The notes: a model not told the origin generated them from the letters alone. DNA of 64,000 bases from Halalkalicoccus tibetensis (GCF_037996645.1 NZ_JBBMXV010000001.1:538162-602161), one strand, 5' to 3'; shown: positions 9,004 to 18,225, counted from the first letter of the stretch. Translations and numbers: made by a program.

Positions 9004-11010
9004 ATGATCGACTGGGAGGTGACGATGTCGGGGCTCAGGGTGTCGGACCGACGCGCCGCCGTCGAGATAGCGGCCCCCGATTGGGGGGAGTTCTACGCCG
9101 GCGGGACGCTTCCCCGTCCAGTCGACACGACGGTCTCCGGGCAGGTCTCGAAGCTCGGGTTCGGCACTCCGCGAGCGACGATCACGAGCCTGACGGGTGC
9201 CAACACTGGGACGCCGGTCGGCGACGAACCCGAGGAGCTGCCCCACGACACCTACCTCCTCGACGTCCCCGCGCCGATCGAGACGTCGGTCCGGTTCGAG
9301 GGACCGGCGACCGTCCACGCCCCCAACCGATCGCTCGAAGTCTCCTTTGCGGGCCACCAGTCGGTCACCCTCGGGTTCAGGAGCCCGTTTCGTGGCCCCG
9401 AGTCGACCATCGAGATCCCGCCGACGCCGGCGGGGTTCGCGCGCGCGATCTCGCATCTCCACGCCGGCATCGAGACGACCGGCCCCGAGAAGTCCCTGCC
9501 CGCCCTGCGCGGGCACCCCTCACGGATCGAGTACGCCGATGACGTCACGACCCCCGAACGGGTCGTGGACGCCACCGCCGACACGGGGATCGAGCTTCGG
9601 GTGCCGGCCGACCTCGGGACGGTGCTCGCCGTCTCGCCGCTGGCGTACTACCTGCAGGCGGCCGTGCGGATCGAGGACGGGATCACCCCGACGATCACCG
9701 CCCCGGGGCTGACCCACCGGCTCGACGGCGACCTCGAGACGGCGGTCACCTCGTTGCTCCGGCGGGTCTTCTACCTCGACTGCTGCTGTCGCCAGGCGGG
9801 GCCCGACCTCTCGGGGCTTCCCGATCCCGACGCGCTCGCGCTCGATCGGAACCGGCTCTCGGACCCGGTCCGGCGCCTCGCTGCCTACCTCGAGCTCGAC
9901 GAGGCGTCCCTGGAGCTCCCCGAGTGGCACCTCGCGACGTACATCCCTCCCGAGCGCGAGCCAGCCAGGGCACTGCCGTACGCCCTCGATCGCATGAGCC
10001 TGGTCCAGTCCCCCGAGACCCGTCCGCTGGACGGGAAGGAGCTGCTCCGGCGGTCGCTGACGGACTTCTATCGCGGGGCCGATCGGCAGTCGGCGTCGGT
10101 CGACGCGGTCGAGCCCGTCCTCGGGCCCGCACGGTCGCACGCGTGGCTCGACGAGACCGTCCCGATCGACGTGTTCAACGCCCGGACGGAGGCGTTCGAG
10201 CACGGCCTCTCGGGGCTCGACACGGACGGCCGGCTCCCCTTCATCGTCGTCCAGAACGACCCCGAGATGGACGGCGAGCACGCGGAGGTCGCCCGGATCT
10301 ACGAGGACCACGCCTCGGAGCTCCCGATCGACGTCACCGTCCATGAGGGGCTCAGCTGCGAGGAGCTTTCGTCCGTCTTCCAGCGCCCCAGCGCGTTCGT
10401 CCACTACGTCGGCCACTGCGATACCGACGGGCTTCGCTGTACCGACGGCAACCTCTCGGCCGAATCCATCCCCGAGTGCAACGCACAGACGTTCTTCCTG
10501 AACGCCTGTGGTTCCTTCTACGAGGGCGAGGCGCTCGTCGAGCGCGGCAGCGTCGCCGGCGGGGTGACGTTCTCGAAGGTGCTCAACGACCAGGCCGCGA
10601 CGGTCGGGACGACCTTCGCCCGCCTGCTGGTCTACGGCTTCAGCATCGACCGCGCGATGCAGCTGGCGCGCCGCCAGATCATGATGGGCAAGAACTACGC
10701 GGTCGTCGGCGACGGCACCCACGTCCTCGGGGGTCGGCGCGATCGGCATCCCGGGACGCTGATCGTCGATCGTACGCAGGGGGAGTTCTCGGTCGGCTAC
10801 GACGTGCTGCCCACCTGGACGGCCGGCGGCTGGTACTACCCCGAGGCGGTCGGCGACGGCAGCCCCCACCTCAACGGGACGACGACCGAGTCGACCCTCG
10901 ATCGGTCGTCGTTTCTCGACGTGTTGTCGTCGATCGACGCGCCGGTGATCTACGACGGCCAGTTCTACTGGCCCGAGGAGCTCGCCTCAAAGCTTCGTTC
11001 TCAAAAATGA
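9004..11010 (+). CDS. CHAT/caspase-like domain protein
   Basis: This 668-aa soluble protein is beta-rich over its first 400 residues. Its C-terminal third reads like a CHAT (caspase HetF-associated) peptidase: a His in FVHYVGHCDTDG near residue 468 and a Cys in FFLNACGSFYEGE near residue 501, followed by SVAGGVTFSKVLNDQAATV as in the family's late beta-strand/helix. The dyad would make it a cysteine protease of the caspase clan, though activity is inferred. GTG/ATG choices near 9028 are possible. It sits immediately upstream of tbsP on the same strand and diverges from glyA. Confidence 0.72.
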   Translation: MIDWEVTMSGLRVSDRRAAVEIAAPDWGEFYAGGTLPRPVDTTVSGQVSKLGFGTPRATITSLTGANTGTPVGDEPEELPHDTYLLDVPAPIETSVRFEGPATVHAPNRSLEVSFAGHQSVTLGFRSPFRGPESTIEIPPTPAGFARAISHLHAGIETTGPEKSLPALRGHPSRIEYADDVTTPERVVDATADTGIELRVPADLGTVLAVSPLAYYLQAAVRIEDGITPTITAPGLTHRLDGDLETAVTSLLRRVFYLDCCCRQAGPDLSGLPDPDALALDRNRLSDPVRRLAAYLELDEASLELPEWHLATYIPPEREPARALPYALDRMSLVQSPETRPLDGKELLRRSLTDFYRGADRQSASVDAVEPVLGPARSHAWLDETVPIDVFNARTEAFEHGLSGLDTDGRLPFIVVQNDPEMDGEHAEVARIYEDHASELPIDVTVHEGLSCEELSSVFQRPSAFVHYVGHCDTDGLRCTDGNLSAESIPECNAQTFFLNACGSFYEGEALVERGSVAGGVTFSKVLNDQAATVGTTFARLLVYGFSIDRAMQLARRQIMMGKNYAVVGDGTHVLGGRRDRHPGTLIVDRTQGEFSVGYDVLPTWTAGGWYYPEAVGDGSPHLNGTTTESTLDRSSFLDVLSSIDAPVIYDGQFYWPEELASKLRSQK

Positions 11011-11128
11011 AAACCTCACATCACGTAGATCCCGTCGCTTCTCTACGCCGGAACCGGTGGTACGGACGGGATACGGGACGCTTTCGACATCTTTCATATT
11101 CGATGTGATATCCCTGGCTCTCAGCCGT

Positions 11129-11139
11129 TATAATTAAAT
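11129..11139 (+). promoter_or_regulatory. TATA box of tbsP
   Basis: The stretch TATAATTAAAT (11130-11140 region) lies 30-40 bp before ATG 11169. This gives the tbsP gene its own promoter and a leader of only a few nucleotides, separate from the CHAT gene. Confidence 0.55.
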
Positions 11140-11168
11140 AGCTGTAAAGCCATTGTACACCCACAACT

Positions 11169-11984
11169 ATGGCCTCAAATTTACTCGATGATAACATCGA
11201 AGATATCCTACGAACGGTACTCGAGTCCGGCTCCGAGGACCTCATCGTAGTGAACCCGTCCGCGGACGCGATCGAGGAGCTCGTCGACGTCGCAGGCGAC
11301 GTCTCCGACCCGCCACGCATCCGGCTGCTCGGCGACGAGGGGACGCTCAAGACGGTCACGAGCGATTTCATCCTCGCGAGCAACGCCGCCGATCTGGTCG
11401 ACGACGACAGCCTCTCGCTTCGCTCGCTCGAGAACGGCAACGAGAACTCGCTTCTGGTCTCGCCCGAGGAAGTCGTCGCCCTGATCAACGTCGGCGACAC
11501 CGTCGCCGGTCTGACGACCGACGACGAGGAGTTCGTCACGCTGGCGTACGACGCCTATACGTCGACCTGGGAGGACGCCGCGGAGTTCAACCTCCGGACG
11601 CCGGCGCTCTCGCGGGTCCGGACGTCGCTCACCGAGGAGATCGGCGAGCCCGTCGAGGACGACTTCACCGGCGTGCTCGACTCGCTGCAGACCGCCCGTG
11701 GCGACGGCAACGGGCTCGACGAGGTGACGATCAGCCTGCTGGTCGCGGCGAAGAACGAGGTCCTGCTCTACGACATCTCGAAGTGGGGTGAGGACGTCGG
11801 TATCGCGAGCAAGGCGACCTTCTCCCGGACGAAGACCCGTCTCGAAGACATGGGCCTGATCGACACCGAGAAGGTTCCCATCGACGTCGGCCGCCCGCGC
11901 CTGCGCCTGAAGTTCGGCGACGAGCGCCTGCGCGAGGCGAACACCGACCAGCTCGCGAGCGTCGCACAGAACCTCCTGAACTAG
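11169..11984 (+). CDS. tbsP: Transcriptional regulator TbsP (DUF5821)
   Basis: This 271-aa protein starts MASNLLDDNIEDILRTVLES. The N-terminal two thirds resemble a sensor/dimer domain (LVSPEEVVALINVGDTVAG). Residues about 190-260 form a winged helix with DEVTISLLVAAKNEVLLYD and ASKATFSRTKTRLEDMGLI as the recognition region. I recognise it as the DUF5821 regulator named TbsP in Haloferax, which acts with TrmB on gluconeogenic/glycolytic genes. That a PEPCK gene lies 4 kb away is suggestive only. Name recalled from literature, not searched. Confidence 0.82.
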   Translation: MASNLLDDNIEDILRTVLESGSEDLIVVNPSADAIEELVDVAGDVSDPPRIRLLGDEGTLKTVTSDFILASNAADLVDDDSLSLRSLENGNENSLLVSPEEVVALINVGDTVAGLTTDDEEFVTLAYDAYTSTWEDAAEFNLRTPALSRVRTSLTEEIGEPVEDDFTGVLDSLQTARGDGNGLDEVTISLLVAAKNEVLLYDISKWGEDVGIASKATFSRTKTRLEDMGLIDTEKVPIDVGRPRLRLKFGDERLREANTDQLASVAQNLLN

Positions 11985-12024
11985 ATCCGATCGGTTTTAT
12001 TCGTTTCCCGCCCCGAACCGACGC

Positions 12025-13734
12025 ATGGACGTATCCGTCGGCCTCGTCGGTTCGGGGCCCGCAGTCGATTCGATAGCGGCCGCGCTCAACGACGTCGGTG
12101 TGACGGCGGAACACGGCTCGATCGGGGAGCTCGACGGCCATCCCGTCGGGGTCGTCGTCGGCGACGCCGGCGACGACGCCTTCGACGAGGTGAACGGCTC
12201 GCGCGACGGGCCGTGGGTGGCCGTCGAGCTCGGCGGGATCGGGGGCCACGCCGTCGAGGACGTCGCGGCCTCGATCGCCGGCTTCGCCCCCGAAACGGGC
12301 TGTTATCGCTGTCTCCGAACCCGGATCGAGGCCGGCGAGTTCGACGAGGGTGGAAGCGACCCCGACCCCGCCACCGAGCGGTTCGCGGGCGCGGTAGCGG
12401 GCTACCGCCTCGTCGGCGCGCTTCGCGGCGACGAGCAGGGGCTGTTCGGCAGCGTCGTCGAGCTGCCCTACACGGAGCGGCAGTTCCTCGGGATCCCGAC
12501 CTGCGAGCGCTGTGGCGGGCCGACGGCCGGACCGGGCGGGGGGACGGATCGCTCGCTCGAGGAGTCGATCGCCCGCGCCGAGCGCGGGGTCGACGACCGC
12601 GTCGGGATCGTCCGCTCGGTCGGCGAGGTCGCGTCGTTTCCCGTCCCCTATTATCTCGCAACGAGCGCCGGGACCGACGGGTTCAGCGACGCGAGCGCGG
12701 CGACCAAGGCGGCCGGCGTCGCGGGCGATTGGAACGCGGCCTACATGAAGGCCCTCGGCGAGGCGCTCGAGCGCTACAGCGCTGGCGTCTACCGCGAGGA
12801 GGTGTTCGAGATCGCCAGCCCGGAGAATCGGCCAGGAGCGGTCGGGCCGGAACGGTTCGTCGGGGCCGAGGCGACGGACGCGGAGCTGCCGTGGGTCGAG
12901 GGCGAGCGCCTCGATACCGGCGAGGACGTCTCGCTTCCCGCGGAGTTCGTCCAGTTCCCGCCGCCCGAGAAACGGTTCGGGCCGTCGATCACGACCGGGC
13001 TCGGGCTCGGAAACAACCGGGTCGAGGCGCGCCTCTCGGGGCTCTACGAGGTGATCGAGCGCGACGCGACGATGCTCGCGTGGTACTCGACGTTCGACCC
13101 CCTCGAGCTCGCCGTCGACGACGAGGAGTTTCGCATCCTCGAGCGGCGGGCCGCAAGCGAGGGACTCTCGGTCACGCCGCTGCTCGTGACACAGGACGTC
13201 GACGTGCCCGTCGTCGCGGTCGCCGTCCACCGCGATGGGGAGGCGGCCGGCGAGGAGGACTGGCCGCGGTTCGCGGTAGGCTCGGACGCGGACCTCGACG
13301 CGACGGCGGCCGCCCGGTCGGCGCTCTGTGAGGCGCTCCAGAACTGGATGGAGCTACGGTCGATGGGGCCCGAAGCGGCGGCCGAGGAGTCGGGCTGGAT
13401 CGGACGCTACGGGTCGTTTCCCGACCCGGCACGCGACTTTCTCGACGCCTCGGGACGGGTCGGCGCCGACGGCGTCGGGGAACGGGCGCTCGACCGGGGG
13501 AACGAGCTCGAGACGCTCGTCTCGCGGGTGACCGATGCGGGGCTAACGCCGTACGCGGCGGACGTCACCCCGAGCGACGTCAGGGCGCTGGGGTTCGAGG
13601 CGACGCGCGTGCTCGTTCCCGGGGCCCAGCCGCTGTTCACGCGCGAACCGGTCTTCGGCGAGCGCGCGGAGGCGGTCCCCCGGTCGATGGGGTTCGAGCC
13701 GCGCCTCGAACGGGATCCCCATCCGTATCCCTGA
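12025..13734 (+). CDS. YcaO-domain protein with N-terminal zinc module
   Basis: This 569-aa protein has an N-terminal domain (1-175) with CYRC near residue 93 and CERCG near residue 162, likely a zinc site in a degenerate E1-like fold. The YcaO domain follows (about 190-560). Typical elements are ATKAAGVAGDWNAAYMKALGEALERYSAG and TGLGLGNNRVEARLSGLYEVIERDA, which hold the acidic/ATP-binding residues. The C-terminus ends in DPHPYP, recalling the proline-rich end of amide-modifying YcaOs. Such enzymes activate peptide amides with ATP (azoline, thioamide or related products). No precursor peptide is evident nearby. It lies 40 bp after tbsP. Confidence 0.85.
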   Translation: MDVSVGLVGSGPAVDSIAAALNDVGVTAEHGSIGELDGHPVGVVVGDAGDDAFDEVNGSRDGPWVAVELGGIGGHAVEDVAASIAGFAPETGCYRCLRTRIEAGEFDEGGSDPDPATERFAGAVAGYRLVGALRGDEQGLFGSVVELPYTERQFLGIPTCERCGGPTAGPGGGTDRSLEESIARAERGVDDRVGIVRSVGEVASFPVPYYLATSAGTDGFSDASAATKAAGVAGDWNAAYMKALGEALERYSAGVYREEVFEIASPENRPGAVGPERFVGAEATDAELPWVEGERLDTGEDVSLPAEFVQFPPPEKRFGPSITTGLGLGNNRVEARLSGLYEVIERDATMLAWYSTFDPLELAVDDEEFRILERRAASEGLSVTPLLVTQDVDVPVVAVAVHRDGEAAGEEDWPRFAVGSDADLDATAAARSALCEALQNWMELRSMGPEAAAEESGWIGRYGSFPDPARDFLDASGRVGADGVGERALDRGNELETLVSRVTDAGLTPYAADVTPSDVRALGFEATRVLVPGAQPLFTREPVFGERAEAVPRSMGFEPRLERDPHPYP

Positions 13735-14868
13735 TCAGATCCCGAAGGTCGCCCGCAGGAAGTCCCGCGTCCCGGGACCGAGCCCGACTGCGAGGATCGC
13801 GATCAGAAGCAGCATCGAGTACTGGGGGCTCTCCTCGAAGATTTCGTCGTTGAACACCCAGACGACGAACAGCGCGGCCGCGACCTTCACGAACAGGAAC
13901 GGCCAGGCGGTGCCGATAGCCTCCGAGACGGACTCGGGTTGGACGGCCCCGGTGATATCGATGATGGCGCTGTTGACGACGTGTTTCGGCGAGTAGGTCG
14001 GGATGCCGAGCTCCTCCGACCAGTCGAGGCTGAGGACGTTCGCGAACCCGTCGACCGCGTGGCCCCAGACCACGAGCACGCCCATGTAACCCGTCGCGAC
14101 GTTCACCTCGGGGACGAACCGCTCGGTGCCGACCCAGGCGAGGGCGGCGACGACCGTCGCGCCGACCAGCGTGATGATCGCGATCCCGGGGTTGATCTCG
14201 AGGACCTCGGTCGAGATCGCGAGCCAGCCCAGATAGCCGATCGTTATCGTGAACGCGAGCGTCCCGATGGCCGCGAGGGGGTACTCGTAGCGGTCGAGGG
14301 GACCGCGTCTGGCGAGGGCGACGCTGAGGAGCAGCGCCCCGAGCGTGACGAAGAAGACGGTGAAGTAGATGAAGGGGCTGATGAACAGCGCGCTCAGCGG
14401 GAAGGAGATCGCGGGCTCGCCGGTCTCGCGCAGCATCGCGATGCTCGCGTCCTCGACGGTTCGCAGTGCCCCGCCGAAGAGCATGAACGGGAACAGCGCG
14501 AAGAACAGCCCCTGATCCCGCCCGATATCGAGCCGTCGAAGCAGGAACACGACGCCGACCAGCGCGAAGATCAACACGAGCGCGTAGGTGATCGTCGAGA
14601 GCCGCGTGTAGCCGGGCTCGGCGACGATGCCCATCGCCTGCTGGCAGTCGGCGGCGCTGTCGAGCAACAGCGTCTCGCCGTCGACGCGTTGTGCACAGGC
14701 CGAGCCGGTGCCGTCGGCGACGACCGGGCCCCAGAAATACTGCCAGAGGAAGCCGTCGTAGACCTGCCGGGGGAAGGCGAGCGCACCCGCGACGAGGGCG
14801 GCGACCGTCGTGACGGCCACGGCGACCCACGCGCGGGCGGGGTCGATCCGGTCGGAAACGTCGTCCAT
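13735..14868 (-). CDS. DUF63 family membrane protein
   Basis: This 377-aa protein has about nine hydrophobic segments and PRQVYDGFLWQYFWGPV near residue 37, a DUF63 hallmark. Also typical are LFPFMLFGGALRTVEDA and VVWGHAVDGFANVLSLDW. The family is archaeal and of unknown function; the conserved polar residues inside helices look like an intramembrane enzyme or transporter. A TATA-like CTTTTA (14893-14898) is about 28 bp upstream of ATG 14868. The stop abuts the YcaO stop (13734/13735). Confidence 0.9.
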   Translation of the reverse strand: MDDVSDRIDPARAWVAVAVTTVAALVAGALAFPRQVYDGFLWQYFWGPVVADGTGSACAQRVDGETLLLDSAADCQQAMGIVAEPGYTRLSTITYALVLIFALVGVVFLLRRLDIGRDQGLFFALFPFMLFGGALRTVEDASIAMLRETGEPAISFPLSALFISPFIYFTVFFVTLGALLLSVALARRGPLDRYEYPLAAIGTLAFTITIGYLGWLAISTEVLEINPGIAIITLVGATVVAALAWVGTERFVPEVNVATGYMGVLVVWGHAVDGFANVLSLDWSEELGIPTYSPKHVVNSAIIDITGAVQPESVSEAIGTAWPFLFVKVAAALFVVWVFNDEIFEESPQYSMLLLIAILAVGLGPGTRDFLRATFGI

Positions 14869-14907
14869 ATTTCAGAGGGTGAGGGCGGGAACTTTTAGGG
14901 TTCCGGT

Positions 14908-15399
14908 CTAGTCGGGCCGATACGTTTCGCCCCGGTCACGTTGGAGACCCTCAAGCCTCGCCCCGACGTCGTCCCAGTGGCTGCCCCGCCAGAAGGGCTG
15001 GCCGCACTCCCGACAGCGCCACACGCGGCGTTCGTCGGTCGAGGGGGCGGACGGGGGTGTCGCTTCGTCGTTGCCCAGCTCCCGAAGCTCCCCGTTGCAG
15101 GCCGAACACCGGGTCGGCTCGTCGAGCGCGAGTTCGAACCCGACATCGCGGAGCTCCGCGAGCTGCGTCCCGACGTCCCGAGCCTCGAGAAGGACGGCGT
15201 CAGCCGTCCGATCGGCGAGGTCGGTGTCGCGGGTGAGCAAGAGCCGCCCTTCCTCGCCCGCCAGCGTCCGGAGGGCCTCGTCGGCCTCGACGCCACGATC
15301 GAGCGCGTAGGCGGCGTCGTAGCCACACATCCGCAGGTAGGTCGCGAGTTTGCCGAGCATCGCGTCGAGCAGGAGGCGCGTCCCGTCCGGGGTCGGCAT
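14908..15399 (-). CDS. Mut7-C RNase-domain protein with zinc ribbon
   Basis: This 163-aa protein starts MPTPDGTRLLLDAMLGKLAT. The LLDAMLGKLATYLRMCGYDA and RLLLTRDTDLADR motifs are the Mut7-C (DUF82) PIN-like nuclease core with conserved acidic residues. A zinc ribbon follows: CSAC near residue 105 and CREC near residue 135. It is expected to be a cytosolic endoribonuclease of unknown target. ATG 15399 is favoured; an in-frame ATG at 15492 would add a leader overlapping the divergent promoter. Confidence 0.88.
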   Translation of the reverse strand: MPTPDGTRLLLDAMLGKLATYLRMCGYDAAYALDRGVEADEALRTLAGEEGRLLLTRDTDLADRTADAVLLEARDVGTQLAELRDVGFELALDEPTRCSACNGELRELGNDEATPPSAPSTDERRVWRCRECGQPFWRGSHWDDVGARLEGLQRDRGETYRPD

Positions 15400-15499
15400 G
15401 TCGGTTGTAACGGCTCGTCCCTCATGGATGGAACGCTTGCCCGGTTGATAGATATCCGAAGGCATATACGGGAGTGACACATTACCACACACGGGTCCA

Positions 15500-15607
15500 A
15501 TGAGCAGACGATATCCCGATTGGCACTGTCAGACGTGTGGGAAGCCGCTTCGTATCCGGCCGTGTCTCAACTGCGGCCACCGACATCGGTCGGACTCCGC
15601 TGACTGA
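15500..15607 (+). CDS. Micro zinc-finger protein (35 aa)
   Basis: ATG 15500 opens MSRRYPDWHCQTCGKPLRIR and ends at TGA 15605-15607. Two knuckles, CQTC and CLNC, spaced 10 residues apart make a complete zinc ribbon. A GCATATAC stretch (15463-15470) lies 30 bp upstream, fitting a leaderless promoter. Haloarchaea express many such micro-proteins, which are often regulatory. It is divergent from the Mut7-C gene. Confidence 0.75.
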   Translation: MSRRYPDWHCQTCGKPLRIRPCLNCGHRHRSDSAD

Positions 15608-15781
15608 CCGATACGGGCGGCCGGTCCGAGTTTTCGCGTTCCGATCGGCAGGCAGCGCCCGCTACCGCAACTGAGGGCCCGAACACTTCGAGGCCGTCGC
15701 TATCGGATCGGCATCGGTGAGAACTTTGCGAGGGAAGAGCGCTCCGAGAGCGTCTTCCGCATCACGGGTGTGACCCCGGCG

Positions 15782-15804
15782 ATGCGAGGGAAGGGATTTG
15801 AACC
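15782..15804. repeat. Duplicate of tRNA-Leu 3' end (putative attachment scar)
   Basis: These 23 bp are identical to 15876-15898, the 3' acceptor and T-arm part of tRNA-Leu plus one flanking base. The copies are 94 bp apart. A third, shorter copy (TGCGAGGGAAG) lies at 15727-15737. Such partial tRNA 3' copies are what integrase-mediated insertion and excision leave behind. Confidence 0.75.
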
Positions 15805-15853
15805 ACGGTCGCGCCGAAGGACGCTCCCTGGTTCAACCCCTTCTGCATTCACG

Positions 15854-15871
15854 GGACGGCTCGCGCCGTCC
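15854..15871 (-). terminator. Hairpin just downstream of tRNA-Leu
   Basis: GGACGGC (15854-15860) and GCCGTCC (15865-15871) form a 7-bp perfect stem with a 4-nt loop, starting 5 nt past the tRNA 3' end in the direction of tRNA transcription. It may act as a transcript end or processing signal, or belong to the inserted sequence between the tRNA copies. Confidence 0.4.
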
Positions 15872-15876
15872 GTTCA

Positions 15877-15960
15877 TGCGAGGGAAGGGATTTGAACCCT
15901 TGGACCTCTACAGGAGCGGATCTTGAGTCCGCCGCCGTTTCCGGGCTTGGCTACCCTCGC
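15877..15960 (-). tRNA. tRNA-Leu (anticodon CAA)
   Basis: This 84-nt class II tRNA has acceptor stem GCGAGGG/CCCTCGC, discriminator A, anticodon loop CTCAAGA within the GCGGA/TCCGC stem (anticodon CAA, reads UUG), a long variable arm and T-loop TTCAAAT. No CCA is encoded. Confidence 0.95.
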
Positions 15961-16110
15961 ACGCAGCGCCCACTCCGGTAGCCGACCGCTAAAAGATTCC
16001 GGATCGCCCACCGGAACGGAACCGACCGACCGTTCGCTCTTCCGGGTTCGCAACTACGATACGAGTTAATTTCTTCAATTAATACGATGTGTGAACTGTA
16101 ATCACGGCAT

Positions 16111-16118
16111 AATTAATA
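16111..16118 (+). promoter_or_regulatory. TATA box of pckA
   Basis: TAATTAAT lies about 30 bp before ATG 16145. AATTAATACG occurs twice in this upstream region (16077-16086 and 16112-16121), a spaced direct repeat that could be a regulator site or a second promoter. Confidence 0.5.
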
Positions 16119-16144
16119 CGGCCACCGGTAGTAGTGCGGGGTAC

Positions 16145-17671
16145 ATGTCCGGCGACGCTACCCCCGGCGAGCTGACCGGCACCATCCGGTCGATCGATCC
16201 CGTCTCGGAGCTCCCCGATCCGACGTCCGAATCGGTGCTCTACGAGCCGAGCTTCGAGGAACTACGCGAGTTCTCCGAATCCCTCGAGACGACGACCGAG
16301 TACGGGAGCCCCAGCTACGTCAGCGAGTACCGCTCCCGGAGCGCGGACCGGACGAGGAACGCGGTCGACGACGCCTTCGGCGAGGACGACTGGCGACTGA
16401 TCGAGGCGGCCCTCGAGCGTGCCGGGGCGACCGAGCTGGTCTGTCTCGACCGGATGGTCGGTCGCCACCCCGATCACGCCTACTGCTGTCGGCTGTTCGT
16501 CCCCCAGGAGTACGGCCGGATCGCCCTCGCGTGGGCGAAGCTGCTCGAACCCGCGCCGGAGGGCCGCGAGCCGGACTTCCAGACCCTCCAGCTGCCCGAC
16601 TGGGAGGAGACCGCGATCCGCGTGCTCCCCGACGAGGGCGTGACCGTCGCACTGGGCAGCGACTACACGGGCGAGGCCAAGAAGTCGTTCCTCCGGCTGT
16701 TCATGTACCGGGCGAAACAGCGCGGCGGGCTCGGGCTCCACGCCGGGACCAAACGCCTCACGCTCGAGGACGACGAGGGCGAGCTCTCGGAGGTCCCCCA
16801 GGCGTTTCTCGGACTCTCGGGCACCGGGAAGTCGACGCTCACGGGCCACGGCTGTTGGCTGGAGTCGCCCGAGTCGGCTGTGATGTTGCAGGACGACGTC
16901 TGTGCGCTCTTTCCCGACACGCTCGCGGGCAGCGAGGGCGGCGGCCTCTACATCAAGACTATCGGGCTCGACGCCGAGGAACAGCCCGCACTCCACCACG
17001 CCGCGACCCGGCCCGAGGCGGTCCTCGAGAACGTCTCGGTCGACTCCGACGGCGAGGTCGACTTCGACGACGGCTCGCTCACCACCAACGGCCGGGCGGT
17101 GATCCGCCGCGAGGACCTCCCGAGCGCCGCCCCCGACATCGACTGCGAGCGCGCCGACCAGGTCTTCTTCATCACGCGCAACCCGCTGATGCCGCCGGTC
17201 GCGCGGCTCACCCCCGAGCAGGCGGCGGTCGCGTTCATGCTCGGCGAGTCCGTCGAGACCAGCGCCGGCGACCCCGACCGGGCGGGCGAGTCGATCCGCG
17301 TCGTCGGGACCAACCCCTTCATCGTCGGACCGGAGGGCGAGGAGGGCAACCGCTTCGCCGACCTCATGGACGAGACCGACGCGGAGTGTTTCGTGCTCAA
17401 CACCGGCTCCGTGGGCTCGCGGGGGATCAGGGTCGAGGACACCATCGCGATCCTGACCGCCGCCGCCCGCGGCGAGATCGAGTGGACCCACGACGACCGG
17501 CTGGGATTCGAGGTGCCCGAGCGGGTACCGGGGATGGCGATCGAGGAGTTCCGCCTCGCGGAGAACCACGACGAGTACGGCGAGAAGCTCGCCGCGCTCC
17601 GCGAGGAGCGCCGGGAATACCTCGCGGCGTTCGAGAGCCTTCGCGAGGAGATCCGCGAGGCGGTCTACTGA
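16145..17671 (+). CDS. pckA: Phosphoenolpyruvate carboxykinase (ATP)
   Basis: This 508-aa protein starts MSGDATPGELTGTIRSIDPV. Kinase-1a P-loop GLSGTGKSTL near residue 222 and the kinase-2 metal site LQDDVCALFPDT near 247 identify the ATP-dependent enzyme, along with the later FITRNPLMPPVARLTPEQAA segment. It converts oxaloacetate plus ATP to PEP and CO2, the entry to gluconeogenesis. The in-frame start at 16091 lies upstream of the TATA box, so ATG 16145 was chosen. Its regulation may involve tbsP/TrmB, an inference from neighbourhood only. Confidence 0.93.
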   Translation: MSGDATPGELTGTIRSIDPVSELPDPTSESVLYEPSFEELREFSESLETTTEYGSPSYVSEYRSRSADRTRNAVDDAFGEDDWRLIEAALERAGATELVCLDRMVGRHPDHAYCCRLFVPQEYGRIALAWAKLLEPAPEGREPDFQTLQLPDWEETAIRVLPDEGVTVALGSDYTGEAKKSFLRLFMYRAKQRGGLGLHAGTKRLTLEDDEGELSEVPQAFLGLSGTGKSTLTGHGCWLESPESAVMLQDDVCALFPDTLAGSEGGGLYIKTIGLDAEEQPALHHAATRPEAVLENVSVDSDGEVDFDDGSLTTNGRAVIRREDLPSAAPDIDCERADQVFFITRNPLMPPVARLTPEQAAVAFMLGESVETSAGDPDRAGESIRVVGTNPFIVGPEGEEGNRFADLMDETDAECFVLNTGSVGSRGIRVEDTIAILTAAARGEIEWTHDDRLGFEVPERVPGMAIEEFRLAENHDEYGEKLAALREERREYLAAFESLREEIREAVY

Positions 17672-17721
17672 CCCGCCGGACGAACCGAACCGTTAGGCGC
17701 GTGCGACCGTAACCGATCGGT

Positions 17722-18225
17722 ATGGACGAGCACACCCGCGACGACACCGTCGGCCCGCCGATCTCCGGTGACCCGGCCGGATGGGACGCCGAGCGGGCGC
17801 GCTCGAACGGCTGGGAGCACGGGACGCTCCGGCGGGCGACCCTCCACGGCGTGCGCCTGTTCAACTCCGGGGAGTATCACGAATCACACGACTGCTTCGA
17901 GGACGAGTGGTACAACTACGGCAGCGGAAACGTCGAGAGCAAGTTCCTCCACGGGATGGTGCAGGTCGCCGCCGGCGCGTACAAGCACGCCGACTTCGAG
18001 GACGACGCCGGCATGCGATCGCTGTTCGAGACCGCGCTCCAATACCTCCACGGCGTTCCCGAGGACTTCTACGGCGTCGACGTGATCGACGTTCGGACGG
18101 CGCTGTCGAACGCCCTGGAGGACCCGACCGCGATCGAGGGCTGGCGGATCCGCCTCGACGGGCGGGAGCCGGAGGCCCGCGAGGAGGACTACACCTACGC
18201 CGAGGCGCTCGAACACGGGCCCTAA
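17722..18225 (+). CDS. DUF309 family protein
   Basis: This 167-aa all-helical protein has the DUF309 signature: [17 protein letters not shown] near residue 48 and [16 protein letters not shown] near residue 75. The conserved His/Glu residues look like a metal or ligand site. It follows pckA by 50 bp on the same strand. Function is not known. It overlaps the tryptophanase gene tail to tail by 4 bp. Confidence 0.88.
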   Translation: MDEHTRDDTVGPPISGDPAGWDAERARSNGWEHGTLRRATLHGVRLFNSGEYHESHDCFEDEWYNYGSGNVESKFLHGMVQVAAGAYKHADFEDDAGMRSLFETALQYLHGVPEDFYGVDVIDVRTALSNALEDPTAIEGWRIRLDGREPEAREEDYTYAEALEHGP

